Shown: positions 35,641 to 43,945 of the stretch, in pieces
How the letters are laid out: each line of letters opens with the position of its first letter
How positions within the stretch are numbered: position 1 is the stretch's first letter
Notes under the pieces: generated by a model
Told to the model about the DNA's origin: nothing
Database searches by the model: none
The model's input: only the letters and a program-made list of their open reading frames with translations
Made by a program: the position numbers and the translations under genes
NCBI RefSeq assembly: GCF_017814275.1
Contig: NZ_JAGIYQ010000001.1
Coordinates: forward strand, 157,515 to 221,514
Length of the DNA: 64,000 nucleotides
Origin: Gottfriedia endophytica
Lineage (GTDB): Bacteria > Bacillota > Bacilli > Bacillales > Bacillaceae_G
Reading direction: 5' to 3'

Positions 35641-37047
35641 CTAAATTACCAAACGCGATAATCGTTTCTTTTTCCATACTAAACGATAATACAAATATTG
35701 TAATCCAAGTCCAACAATGAAAGCAGCTGGATATCCAATCCATATCCCCTTAATTCCTAAATTAGTGTAATGAGAAAGTAGATATGCTACAGGAACTTCG
35801 ATACCCCAAATTGATAAAATGCTAAGAATTGTTGGCCAAAGGACAGTTCCACTTGATCGCATCGTTGAAGTTAGGATATATGAATGACCAATGATTAGAT
35901 AACTCCATAAAGTAATCATTAGTAAGCTGTGAGAGATTTGTATCGTAGTTTGACTTGTTAGGAATAAATGAAGAATCGGTTTAGCTAAAAGATAAGTTAG
36001 TATTACAGTTATTCCACCCAAAACATAATTAAGCAATATCCCAACACGTATAACTTGATTTAACCTTTCGAATTGATTGGCCCCAATTGATTGGGCAGCG
36101 AAGATTGAAACAGTAATACTGATACATAACGCTGGCATCTGGACATAACTTACAAGTTGATTTGCTACTCCATAAGCAGCTGTTGCATCTGACCCATATT
36201 TGTTTACAAAAGAAATAACAGCTATTTCAGAAAGTGAAAGAAAAATCATATTAATACTTGTCGGTATTCCAAGTTTTAATAACAATTTTAATATTCCAAT
36301 ATCCATTCGAAGATATTTTCTTGAAGCATTTAATTGCAAGGGGTGTTTCGTTTTATATAAGTAAATTAATAATGTAACGAATGTCAATATTGTTGAAATT
36401 AGTGAAGCGTATGCCGCACCATAAAGATCTAACTTAGGAAGTCCGAACCATCCAAACACGAGTATTGGCATAAGAACTACATTTAGTATTGTACTTAAAA
36501 CAAGAAAGTAAAATGGCGTTTTAGAATCTCCAGTTCCTCGCATGAGTGTAGTATAGACAATATATAAAAACATAATAGGCATTGACCAAAATAAGATTCG
36601 GGCATAATGAACACTTACATTTAGAATGTTTTCAGGTGTTCCGATTCCTATTAAAATATCTTTACTAAAAATACTTCCAATAATCGCAAGTATAAGTCCT
36701 AATATAAACGTAAAAGAGAGGGTGGTACCTACAATTGCTTTTAATCTTTCTTCCAGTTTTGCCCCATAAGCCTGACCAATTAAAATTGAGCTACCTGATC
36801 CAATCCCAATTGCAAATGAAATTAGTAAAAATAACAATGGAAAAAATGCTGAAATTGCAGCTAATGCATTTACACCTAACCAATGTCCAACCACAATCAT
36901 TCCAAATACTTGACCAATTGATTGCAATAGATTACTTAAAAGTAGTGGAATTAAGAATTTTATCATTGGACGTAATATCGTAAGTCTATTTTCTTTAAGT
37001 TCCTGTGAAGCCAATTCTTCTTTTTTTATTTCTTCAGTTGAAATCAA
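35641..37047 (-). CDS. MATE-family multidrug efflux transporter
   Basis: A 468-residue, 12-helix MATE permease. Typical positions are IGQVFGMIVVGHWLGVNALA, the SSILIGQAYGAKLEERLKAI loop, and GTGDSKTPFYFLV. These export cationic drugs or metabolites with Na+ or H+ gradients. The start is a TTG at 37047 with an AGGGGG site. No ATG is available before the conserved region. It is monocistronic, without an adjacent regulator. Confidence 0.9.
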   Translation of the reverse strand: MISTEEIKKEELASQELKENRLTILRPMIKFLIPLLLSNLLQSIGQVFGMIVVGHWLGVNALAAISAFFPLLFLLISFAIGIGSGSSILIGQAYGAKLEERLKAIVGTTLSFTFILGLILAIIGSIFSKDILIGIGTPENILNVSVHYARILFWSMPIMFLYIVYTTLMRGTGDSKTPFYFLVLSTILNVVLMPILVFGWFGLPKLDLYGAAYASLISTILTFVTLLIYLYKTKHPLQLNASRKYLRMDIGILKLLLKLGIPTSINMIFLSLSEIAVISFVNKYGSDATAAYGVANQLVSYVQMPALCISITVSIFAAQSIGANQFERLNQVIRVGILLNYVLGGITVILTYLLAKPILHLFLTSQTTIQISHSLLMITLWSYLIIGHSYILTSTMRSSGTVLWPTILSILSIWGIEVPVAYLLSHYTNLGIKGIWIGYPAAFIVGLGLQYLYYRLVWKKKRLSRLVI

Positions 37048-37283
37048 GCTTTATCCCCCTATTCATGTTAATTTTTCTGAGTTATATCCACGTTCTCCAT
37101 AAGGCTTAAGTTTATCTAGCCATTTTTAACCACCCCTTCCTAATATATTTATTTTATAAACATAATACAAGAATGTTTATTTATCGTCAAACAAAATTAT
37201 AAATCGTTTGGTTTTTTTATTTAAATCACTCCAAAACACGAATCAAAAACGGGTACCTGGAACTACAATTGTTGGAACATACG

Positions 37284-37308
37284 AAAAGCCCCTTCGAAGG
37301 GGCTTTTT
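37284..37308. terminator. Hairpin terminator (GCCCCTTC family)
   Basis: AAAGCCCCTTC and GAAGGGGCTTTTT form a perfect stem, related to 34713-34747. It stands in the 337-bp gap between the MATE and COG4705 genes. The rest of that gap holds nothing else I can name. Confidence 0.85.
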
Positions 37309-37344
37309 ACCATAATTAGAAAAGATTGTGGCTAGAAAGAACAT

Positions 37345-37385
37345 AAAAAAGGAACCGCAAAAATTTTGCGATTCCTTAAAATTTT
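37345..37385 (-). terminator. Terminator of the COG4705-type gene
   Basis: AAGGAA-CGCAAAA and TTTTGCG-TTCCTT pair with T-rich flanks. It directly follows the stop codon on the minus strand. Confidence 0.8.
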
Positions 37386-38887
37386 TATTTATTTGCTGCG
37401 TTTATAACACTAAGTGACTTGTTAATTGCAGATTTGCATTGTCCTGCATCAGGGCTTCCTGAACGAACTGATGCTAATACAACGTCAAGTGTTCCATCTA
37501 TTTTAGTCCATGTTGTGCCATCTATTTTTCGAAGTTTAGGCTCTGACACATCCCAATTATGTTCTAACTGGTCTGCCTTTTGTTTCGCCGCAGTAAAGTT
37601 ATTTGAGTTTACATCTTTTAGCATATCATTTTCAATGTTAACAAAATCTGTTAAATTTCCAACTAATGTATTTTGTGATGCAGTTTTCGTTACTGATTTG
37701 TTTGCTCCGTTTAAGACACTAAGCGAATTAGTAATGACAGATTTGCACTTGCTTGCATCAGGGCTTGATGAACGAACTGACGCTAATACAATGTCAAACG
37801 TTCCATCAATTTTAGTCCATGTTGTGCCATCTATTTTTCGAAGTTTAGACTCCGCTGCGTCCCATTGATGCTCTAAATTGTCAGCGTCATTTTTCGCCGC
37901 AGTAAAGTTATTTGAGTTTACATGATTTAGCATAGAATTTTCGATGTTAATAAAATCTGTTAATTGTCCAGCTAATGTAGTGGTTGCAGATTGTGATGCT
38001 GCATTACTAAGTCCAACGTAACCGCCAATACCAACACCTAAGAAAATAATTAGGACCACAACCGTTTGGATTAAAACATTTTTCTTATTTCCTTTTGTTT
38101 CGTTAATCTCTGCCGCATTACCTTTCGTTGTATCAATTTTTGTAACGGCAAGGAAAACGATAATTGCTAGTATAGCTACTAGAAAAATTACACTAGTAGT
38201 AGTTGTTCCCAAACCTATCCCACCATTAACTTTTGGTTGAGATAGCAAATCACCTAATGAAGCTCCAAGTGGACGAGTAAGAATATACGCAATCCAAAAT
38301 GCTAATACCGCATCAAGTTTCAAGAATTTATATGCTAAGTAGATAATAGCAATTATTACAATAACTGTTATTCCTGTTTTAAGATAACCAAGACCTAGTT
38401 GTTCGGAATATAAATCACCGACTGCTGTTCCAAGTGCAAATGTGAAAAGAATAGTAAGCCAGTAGAAAACTTCTCTTTTTCTTGTATAAATTGAGTGGAT
38501 TGAAAGTGTTTTTTCACTAAGAAACCAAAAAAGAAAAGTTAAACCTAGCAACACAGAGAAAACTGCTGTACTAACCTCTAGTCTTACTCCAACATTGTCT
38601 GTTAAATTATCCGTTACCAATGTTCCAAATACACTTATTAGAACAACAGTGATCCAATAAATTGCTGGAACATATTTAGTTGCTCTAAATTGGAAAAACA
38701 AGAAAATGAAAAACGCAATTCCCATAAGTATGGTAGTGTTAGCTAACCCAAATCCAAGGTTGAAATTTAGGAAATCAGCAAATGTTTCGCCGACTGTTGT
38801 ACATAAAATTTTGATGATCCAGAAGAAAATCGTAACTTCTGGTACCTTGTTAAGCATAATTTTCATATTACTTTCGTTCGTTTGCAT
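37385..38887 (-). CDS. COG4705-like membrane protein with a duplicated C-terminal extracellular domain
   Basis: A 500-residue protein in two parts. Residues 1-270 form a membrane domain of four similar units, each with a loop like TTVGETFADFLNFNLGFG, GTAVGDLYSEQLGLGY or GASLGDLLSQ, as in the COG4705 membrane-anchored family. After a further helix (about 275-297) come two tandem copies of an approximately 85-residue domain, each containing TDF-NIEN-ML, NSNNFTAAK and LRKIDGTTWTKIDGT. Function is unknown. A small-molecule or metal transporter with a sensing domain is conceivable. The ATG at 38887 follows AAAGGA. COG4705 proteins as I know them usually lack the C-terminal repeats. Confidence 0.78.
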   Translation of the reverse strand: MQTNESNMKIMLNKVPEVTIFFWIIKILCTTVGETFADFLNFNLGFGLANTTILMGIAFFIFLFFQFRATKYVPAIYWITVVLISVFGTLVTDNLTDNVGVRLEVSTAVFSVLLGLTFLFWFLSEKTLSIHSIYTRKREVFYWLTILFTFALGTAVGDLYSEQLGLGYLKTGITVIVIIAIIYLAYKFLKLDAVLAFWIAYILTRPLGASLGDLLSQPKVNGGIGLGTTTTSVIFLVAILAIIVFLAVTKIDTTKGNAAEINETKGNKKNVLIQTVVVLIIFLGVGIGGYVGLSNAASQSATTTLAGQLTDFINIENSMLNHVNSNNFTAAKNDADNLEHQWDAAESKLRKIDGTTWTKIDGTFDIVLASVRSSSPDASKCKSVITNSLSVLNGANKSVTKTASQNTLVGNLTDFVNIENDMLKDVNSNNFTAAKQKADQLEHNWDVSEPKLRKIDGTTWTKIDGTLDVVLASVRSGSPDAGQCKSAINKSLSVINAANK

Positions 38888-39203
38888 ACTTTACATCCTT
38901 TCGTTATGTAGCTCTCTACCATTTAACATGGCATTGATTTAATAAAAATATAACCTTTTGTTATTAATTATTTTTTATAAACCTATTAACAATTCATTGT
39001 GGTTTTATTAAATTTTTTTAGTTTTTATCAACCTTATTGGTTTTATTCGTTATTTGAGTTTCAGTGAAGTCTTTTCATATAACGCATATTCGACCAATTG
39101 AACTTACTTAATAGGTTTCAATGACTGTTATAAAGACAAAGAAAACAGTAATAAATCGCGCTTAAGACATCTTTTAGGTGATCTTTTTTTATGTAAATCA
39201 TGG
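38888..39203. other. Intergenic stretch between divergent COG4705-type and FAD-oxidase genes
   Basis: Very AT-rich. It should contain both divergent promoters. No coding frame or repeat seen. Confidence 0.5.
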
Positions 39204-39209
39204 TATAAT
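39204..39209 (+). promoter_or_regulatory. Extended -10 promoter element for the FAD-oxidase gene
   Basis: TGGTATAAT gives a perfect TATAAT with the upstream TG of an extended -10. It is about 60 bp before the start codon. No good -35 is seen. Confidence 0.5.
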
Positions 39210-39267
39210 TTTCATATTTTAATGAGAATTTAATTTTTTCTATCTATACATATCAGAGGTGCCTCGT

Positions 39268-40728
39268 ATGAAAATAAAAAAAATCATCTTAATGCTACTT
39301 TCGTTTTTATTAGTGGTATTTTGTTTGTCGTATGGTAGTTTTCGTTATGCTTTATCGCATTACCGAGATGATTTATACCAAAACGGTGTGATAAATGATG
39401 TTGGTCGGTTATTGCCAACAAAAGTAGAACGAGTAGTGAAAGGAAAAGAAGAAGAACAATTAGTTAAAATTGTGAACGAAACTCGTGAAAATGGTGGAAA
39501 AATCAGCATTGCTGGGGAGCGTCATAGTCAAGGAGGTCACACTTTTTATAAAGATGCAACAGTTTTAGATATGACCACTTATCGTAAAATACTGAATGTA
39601 GATCCAAATCGAAAAACCATTCATGTTCAAAGTGGCGCAACATGGGATGATGTACAAAAAGCACTTTATCCTTACGGTTTATCTGTAAAAGTCATGCAAT
39701 CACTTAAAATCTTTTCGGTTGGTGGAAGTTTAAGTGTAAATGCTCATGGTAGAGACTGTTCTAATGGATCGATAGGTAACACAATTAATTGGTTCCGTTT
39801 ATTAAAAGCTGATGGTACCATTGAAAAAGTTAGTCGAACTAGTAATCCGACTTTATTTTCTCATGTAATTGGTGGGTACGGTTTGCTTGGCGTCATTTTG
39901 GATGTCGAATTGCAAGCTACTAATGATGTTTGGTACAAAACGAAAACCAAAAAAATCAACATCAATGACTTTTCAAACTATGTTCATAATATGAAAAAAC
40001 AAAAAGCCATCGAAATGGGCTATGCTCGAATTTCTGTTGCTCCTAGTTCTTTATTGAATCAATTATATGTGATTGAATATTACAAATTTGATTCAAAGAA
40101 AAAACTTGACCCACTTAAAGAAGATGTAGGTGCATTTACAACTGCCTCTGTTTTAGAGTTAGCAAGACATTCTGATTGGGGTAAAGATTTATTTTGGGAT
40201 TTACAGAAAAAATTTTTAACATTACAAGATGGTAAACTGATTACACGAAATAACAACATGAGATCAGAAAGTGATTTTCTATTATATAAAAACCAAAATG
40301 ACACTGATATCTTACAAGAATATTTTATACCGATTGATGAATTTTCATCTTATGTAAGTGATTTAAAAAGTGTTTTAAAGAAGGAAAAAATCAATTTGTT
40401 GAATCTAACCATTCGATATGTACCAAAGGATCAAGTTTCAACACTTGGGTATGCAAAAAAAGAAGATATGATTGCACTTGTTGCACTAATTAATCATGGT
40501 AAATCTGAAGATTCAATTAAAAGCACAAGTAAATCATTACAACATGTAATGGATGTTGCTTTAAACCATCATGGCACTTTTTATTTACCTTATTATCCAT
40601 ATGCTACTGATAGTGAAGTTGTAAAATCTTATCCTAATTTCCAAGAGTTTATAAAAACGAAAAAAGAGTACGATCCAAAAGAACTCTTTTACTCTACTTT
40701 CTATGAAAGGTACAAAAATGCGAAATAG
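39268..40728 (+). CDS. Membrane-anchored FAD-linked oxidase (PCMH-type)
   Basis: A 486-residue flavoprotein. An N-terminal membrane anchor (IILMLLSFLLVVFCLSYGSF) is followed by an FAD-binding PCMH domain (SIAGERHSQGGHTFYKDATV, SGATWDDVQKALYPYGL and VGGSLSVNAHGRDCSNGSIG). The C-terminus ends EFIKTKKEYDPKELFYSTFY, as in alditol or gulonolactone oxidase relatives. The substrate is unknown, and the protein probably faces outward. The start is the ATG at 39268 after GAGGTG. An in-frame GTG within that site is discounted. Its end overlaps the next gene by 11 bp. Confidence 0.85.
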   Translation: MKIKKIILMLLSFLLVVFCLSYGSFRYALSHYRDDLYQNGVINDVGRLLPTKVERVVKGKEEEQLVKIVNETRENGGKISIAGERHSQGGHTFYKDATVLDMTTYRKILNVDPNRKTIHVQSGATWDDVQKALYPYGLSVKVMQSLKIFSVGGSLSVNAHGRDCSNGSIGNTINWFRLLKADGTIEKVSRTSNPTLFSHVIGGYGLLGVILDVELQATNDVWYKTKTKKININDFSNYVHNMKKQKAIEMGYARISVAPSSLLNQLYVIEYYKFDSKKKLDPLKEDVGAFTTASVLELARHSDWGKDLFWDLQKKFLTLQDGKLITRNNNMRSESDFLLYKNQNDTDILQEYFIPIDEFSSYVSDLKSVLKKEKINLLNLTIRYVPKDQVSTLGYAKKEDMIALVALINHGKSEDSIKSTSKSLQHVMDVALNHHGTFYLPYYPYATDSEVVKSYPNFQEFIKTKKEYDPKELFYSTFYERYKNAK

Positions 40729-41260
40729 ACTAGTACTCTCTCAAATTATGTTTTCGGTAGTTGGGACTGTTGTTTTTCCATATTACCTTTTAATTCTAAA
40801 AAATGTTGGCAATGTGTATGGGTTGTTTGCGCTGTTATATGCACTTTTTTCGTTCTCAAGTGCATTGGCGACATTGTTTTTACCAACTCTTACTAATAAA
40901 ATCAATATTGAAATTCTTTCATCTCTTTCATTTATTGGGATGGGTATAGGTTTCTTCGTTATACCAAACATAAATTCTCTCTATTTATTATTTCTATTGC
41001 AAACTTGGAACGGGATTTTTCAAGGATTGTATAAATTAGCTGAAAAAGAACTGATCAAGCAAGAGAATAAAAGTTGGCAAAAATCTAGTTACGGATTGTT
41101 TTTTGTTCAACTTTTTACAACGATTTGTATTTTATCCGCTGGCTTTCTGGCAGAAACTTTCACGATCCATGTTTTGTTTTATATAGCAGGTGTTTTGTAT
41201 TTTATTTGTGGATTTATGTTCGTTATGAATAGAAACAAAAAACAACGAGTTACCTGTTAA
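40718..41260 (+). CDS. Half-length MFS-like membrane protein (six helices)
   Basis: A 180-residue protein with about six helices, resembling one half of a major facilitator permease (SQIMFSVVGTVVFPYYLLIL, ALATLFLPTLTNKINIEIL). The start is the ATG at 40718, seven bases after AAAGG, so the first codons overlap the end of the FAD-oxidase gene and translation is coupled. It could form a homodimer or be a truncated transporter. The clean stop and terminator argue for a real short gene. A functional link with the oxidase is likely from the overlap. Confidence 0.7.
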   Translation: MRNRLVLSQIMFSVVGTVVFPYYLLILKNVGNVYGLFALLYALFSFSSALATLFLPTLTNKINIEILSSLSFIGMGIGFFVIPNINSLYLLFLLQTWNGIFQGLYKLAEKELIKQENKSWQKSSYGLFFVQLFTTICILSAGFLAETFTIHVLFYIAGVLYFICGFMFVMNRNKKQRVTC

Positions 41261-41271
41261 CATACTGTTAT

Positions 41272-41320
41272 AAGAAGAGGTACTTTGTTCAATATGAGAA
41301 CATAGTACCTCTTCTTTTTT
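41272..41320. terminator. Bidirectional terminator
   Basis: AAGAAGAGGTACT and AGTACCTCTTCTT pair perfectly, then a T run. It separates the half-MFS gene from the convergent corA gene. Confidence 0.9.
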
Positions 41321-41339
41321 ACGTAGAAAGGATTATTCA

Positions 41340-42269
41340 TTACATCCACTTTTTCTTCTTAAAATACACCCACATTCCCACTGTAACAACAATCATCAGA
41401 ACCCACACATACAAATATCCATGATTCCAACTGTACTCAGGAATGTTTTTTAGATTCATACCATATAAGCCTACGATGAATGAAAGAGGCAAGAAAACGG
41501 TACTAAAAACAGTTAGTGTCTTCATAATTTCATTCATTCGGTCCGACTTCATGGAAATTTGCATATCTAGTAGACCGGTTAATGAATCACGAAACGCATC
41601 AATCGAATCTACAACCCTAGAAATATGGTCATAAATATCGACAAAGTAGACATCTGCTTCTTCACTTGTATATGGAAAGTGTTCATGACTTATGGTACCT
41701 AGTACCGTTCTTTCTTCCACAAATATCCGACGCAATTTATGAGTGACCCGTTTCAAGTGGAAAACGTCATGAGCTATTTTAGCATATGGGTTTTCATGAA
41801 TAGCTTCTTCCCATTCTTCAACCTTATCTTCAACATGATCCACAACCTGTACGTATTCATCTACGCAACGATTCATAATGTAATATAAAATATGTCCAGG
41901 ATTATTCATCTTCCCTTCAATTTGTTGTAGTTCTTCATAAAGTTGATTTAAAACAGGTAAATTTTCTTCATAGATCGAAATAACGTAGTTTTCCCCTATG
42001 ACTAAGGCAATTTCCTTGGCATTCAGCTCTTCGTCTACCGCAAAAAAAGAAATAAATATATTCTTTTTGTACCTATCCATTTTGGGACGCTGGTTCATCT
42101 TCAAGCAATCTTCAACAATCAGATTATGACAATCAAATAAATCTTTCAGAACATAGATGATTTCTTCCTTTTTTGGCGACAGCAGGCGAATCCAAACCAC
42201 CTCGTCCGCGGTTGGTTTCCTCACTTTACTTGTTGTTATTTTCTGTTCAACTTTATTGTAAATTAACAT
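41340..42269 (-). CDS. CorA-family magnesium/divalent cation transporter
   Basis: A 309-residue CorA protein: a large N-terminal cytoplasmic domain with helical stalk and two C-terminal membrane helices with the signature GLYGMNLKNIPEYSWNHGYL (the GMN selectivity motif). It moves Mg2+, and perhaps Co2+ or Ni2+, down the membrane potential as a pentamer. It resembles B. subtilis YfjQ more than a zinc exporter. The ATG at 42269 follows GCGAGG. It is monocistronic. Confidence 0.9.
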   Translation of the reverse strand: MLIYNKVEQKITTSKVRKPTADEVVWIRLLSPKKEEIIYVLKDLFDCHNLIVEDCLKMNQRPKMDRYKKNIFISFFAVDEELNAKEIALVIGENYVISIYEENLPVLNQLYEELQQIEGKMNNPGHILYYIMNRCVDEYVQVVDHVEDKVEEWEEAIHENPYAKIAHDVFHLKRVTHKLRRIFVEERTVLGTISHEHFPYTSEEADVYFVDIYDHISRVVDSIDAFRDSLTGLLDMQISMKSDRMNEIMKTLTVFSTVFLPLSFIVGLYGMNLKNIPEYSWNHGYLYVWVLMIVVTVGMWVYFKKKKWM

Positions 42270-42322
42270 ACGTACCTCGCTTTTTTCTATTTATTATAAA
42301 GGCAACTTATCCGGAAATTACA

Positions 42323-42541
42323 TTAATTTTTTTTCAAGATTTTATGAAGGCCATTTTCATCTGTATAAGTACCGATCACATCAAATCCACATTTACTATT
42401 TAAAATTAACATACTACGCCATTTATTCATTGTTTTTGTTTGAACAATAGTATAACCTTTTTCGATTAAATAGTTGTGCTGCTTTTCCATTAACATAGAC
42501 GCAACACCTCGGTTTCTATAATTAGCATCTACTCCACCTAA
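42323..42541 (-). pseudogene. 3' fragment of a GNAT acetyltransferase gene, 5' end lost at a repeat
   Basis: The minus-strand frame ending at the TAA at 42323 reads GGVDANYRNRGVASMLMEKQ, then YLIEKGYTIVQTKTMNKWRS and GFDVIGTYTDENGLHKI. This is the acetyl-CoA-binding and C-terminal half of a GNAT enzyme. At about 42541 coding similarity stops, and repeat C starts within a few bases, so the N-terminal half is missing. There is no start codon with a ribosome binding site. Confidence 0.8.
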
Positions 42542-42600
42542 TCAACTATAAAGTGAAACTTCCATAAGTGGGGTTTTCTTTCCCCCACTGAATGTTAAAA
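42541..42600 (+). repeat. Short repeat family C, copy 2
   Basis: AAAGTGAAACTTCCATAAG, then TGGGGTTTTCTTTCCCCCAC, matches the copy at 8550-8592. It lies exactly at the broken edge of the GNAT fragment. The stem GTGGGG/CCCCCAC is stronger here than in copy 1. Downstream to 42750 nothing else is recognised. Confidence 0.6.
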
Positions 42601-42750
42601 CGAAATTATCTTTCCTTGTTAATGTTGTTATCATTATGATTTATCATTAATTTTTTTCTTCATAAATGTATTGTATTTCCTCCTTTTCTTATTTGACTGA
42701 CCCATCATTTCATACCACGATCCATCTTTAATCTTTAAACATTTCCAACA

Positions 42751-42820
42751 AAAAAAGGTAAGTAAAATGCTAGTATTCACTAACATCTTTTTTACCTTAA
42801 TTTATTGTTCAACTTATCCT
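42751..42820 (-). repeat. Repeat family D (hairpin at the adh 3' end)
   Basis: An AAAAAGGTAAG, CTAGTATTCACTAACATC and TTACCTT segment forms a hairpin after the oxidoreductase stop codon. It is nearly the same as 43877-43945 after holA, and similarity runs into the last codons of both genes (TTCATCTTTA). It probably acts as a terminator. Confidence 0.65.
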
Positions 42821-43805
42821 ATTCATCTTTATTTTCCAAAGTTATTACTACATTTCCTTTTTTATGTCCTTTTTCGACATAGCTATGAGCTTCGGCAATT
42901 TGTTCCAACGGATAGCATCTATCTATGACCGATTTTATCTTTCCTGCCTCAATAAGCTCTTTAAGGAAAATTAAATCTTCAGTATTCACTCTTGCTATCC
43001 CACCTATCGCTTTCTTGCTGCCTATTTTTGAAGTGTATAGAATTTGAACAAGAAGTGGCAACACAGTCACAGCTGAAAGATAGATTCCATTTTTCTTTAG
43101 AGAGCTTTTACAACGTGAAAACGAAGTCTTGCCTACTGTGTCAAAAATAATATCATAGGTCAGTCCGCTTTTAGTAAAATCCTCATTTCTGTAATCAAAA
43201 ACCGTATCAGCTCCTAAAGATTTCACCATTTCTACATTCGTTGTACTGCATACCCCGGTAACTTCTGTACCAAAGTACTTGGCAAGCTGTACAGCATAAG
43301 TACCCACCGCTCCAGAAGCTCCATTGATAAGAACTTTTTGTCCGCTTTGAATATTTCCCTTTCTAAGAAAATGTAATGCACTTAATGCCCCAGTTGGAAC
43401 AGTGGCGGCTTCCTCATAGCTCATATTGTCAGGTTTTATTGCCACCACCCCGTTTTCAGGAAGACATTTGTACTCGGAATAAGCACCAAAATCAAACCCT
43501 GAAGTTCCAAAAACTTGGTCACCTTTCCTAAATCGTTTTACTTCTTTGCCGACAGATTCAACCTCTCCAGCTAACTCAAACCCTAGTATAGGAATTTTCG
43601 GTTTTCTGAGACCTATACCTATTTTTGAGATGGGCCAGAAAGGTAGGGTCTTTCTTGTACCATTTCGTATTCTCGTATCTCCATATGATACTGTTGTCGC
43701 ATATACTTTTACGAGTATTTCATTGTCCTTTGGAAAAGGTTTTTCTACCTCTGTGATCTGAAGAACATCTGGTGGGCCGTATTTTGTATAAATCACTGCT
43801 TTCAT
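42819..43805 (-). CDS. NAD(P)-dependent MDR-family oxidoreductase (quinone-oxidoreductase type)
   Basis: A 328-residue medium-chain dehydrogenase/reductase. It starts [20 protein letters not shown], has the Rossmann motif [20 protein letters not shown], and the [24 protein letters not shown]-binding strand. It lacks the zinc-ligand cluster of alcohol dehydrogenases, so it is likely a quinone or enoyl reductase. The start is the ATG at 43805, eight bases after GGAGGAGA. A TTG upstream overlaps that site. It sits directly beside holA and is flanked by two copies of repeat D, pointing to insertion by recombination. Confidence 0.86.
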   Translation of the reverse strand: MKAVIYTKYGPPDVLQITEVEKPFPKDNEILVKVYATTVSYGDTRIRNGTRKTLPFWPISKIGIGLRKPKIPILGFELAGEVESVGKEVKRFRKGDQVFGTSGFDFGAYSEYKCLPENGVVAIKPDNMSYEEAATVPTGALSALHFLRKGNIQSGQKVLINGASGAVGTYAVQLAKYFGTEVTGVCSTTNVEMVKSLGADTVFDYRNEDFTKSGLTYDIIFDTVGKTSFSRCKSSLKKNGIYLSAVTVLPLLVQILYTSKIGSKKAIGGIARVNTEDLIFLKELIEAGKIKSVIDRCYPLEQIAEAHSYVEKGHKKGNVVITLENKDE

Positions 43806-43876
43806 AAGCCTAGTCTCCTCCAAAATTACTTTGATCAGGTCACTTTAATGTTATGTTGGACTATAGGTAAAAATGT

Positions 43877-43945
43877 CAAAAAAGGTAAGCAAGATCCTAG
43901 TATTTCACTAACATCCTACTTACCTTTATCTATTACTCAACCTAT
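43877..43945 (-). repeat. Repeat family D (hairpin at the holA 3' end)
   Basis: AAAAGGTAAGCAAGATCCTA, then GTATTTCACTAACATCC and TACTTACCTTTAT, matches 42751-42820 with few changes. It is probably the original holA terminator, the other copy being a duplicate. Confidence 0.65.

Noticed and set aside
43877-43945. IS element ends around the oxidoreductase gene
   Set aside because: The flanking copies are direct, hairpin-forming and terminator-like, with no transposase or target-site duplication.
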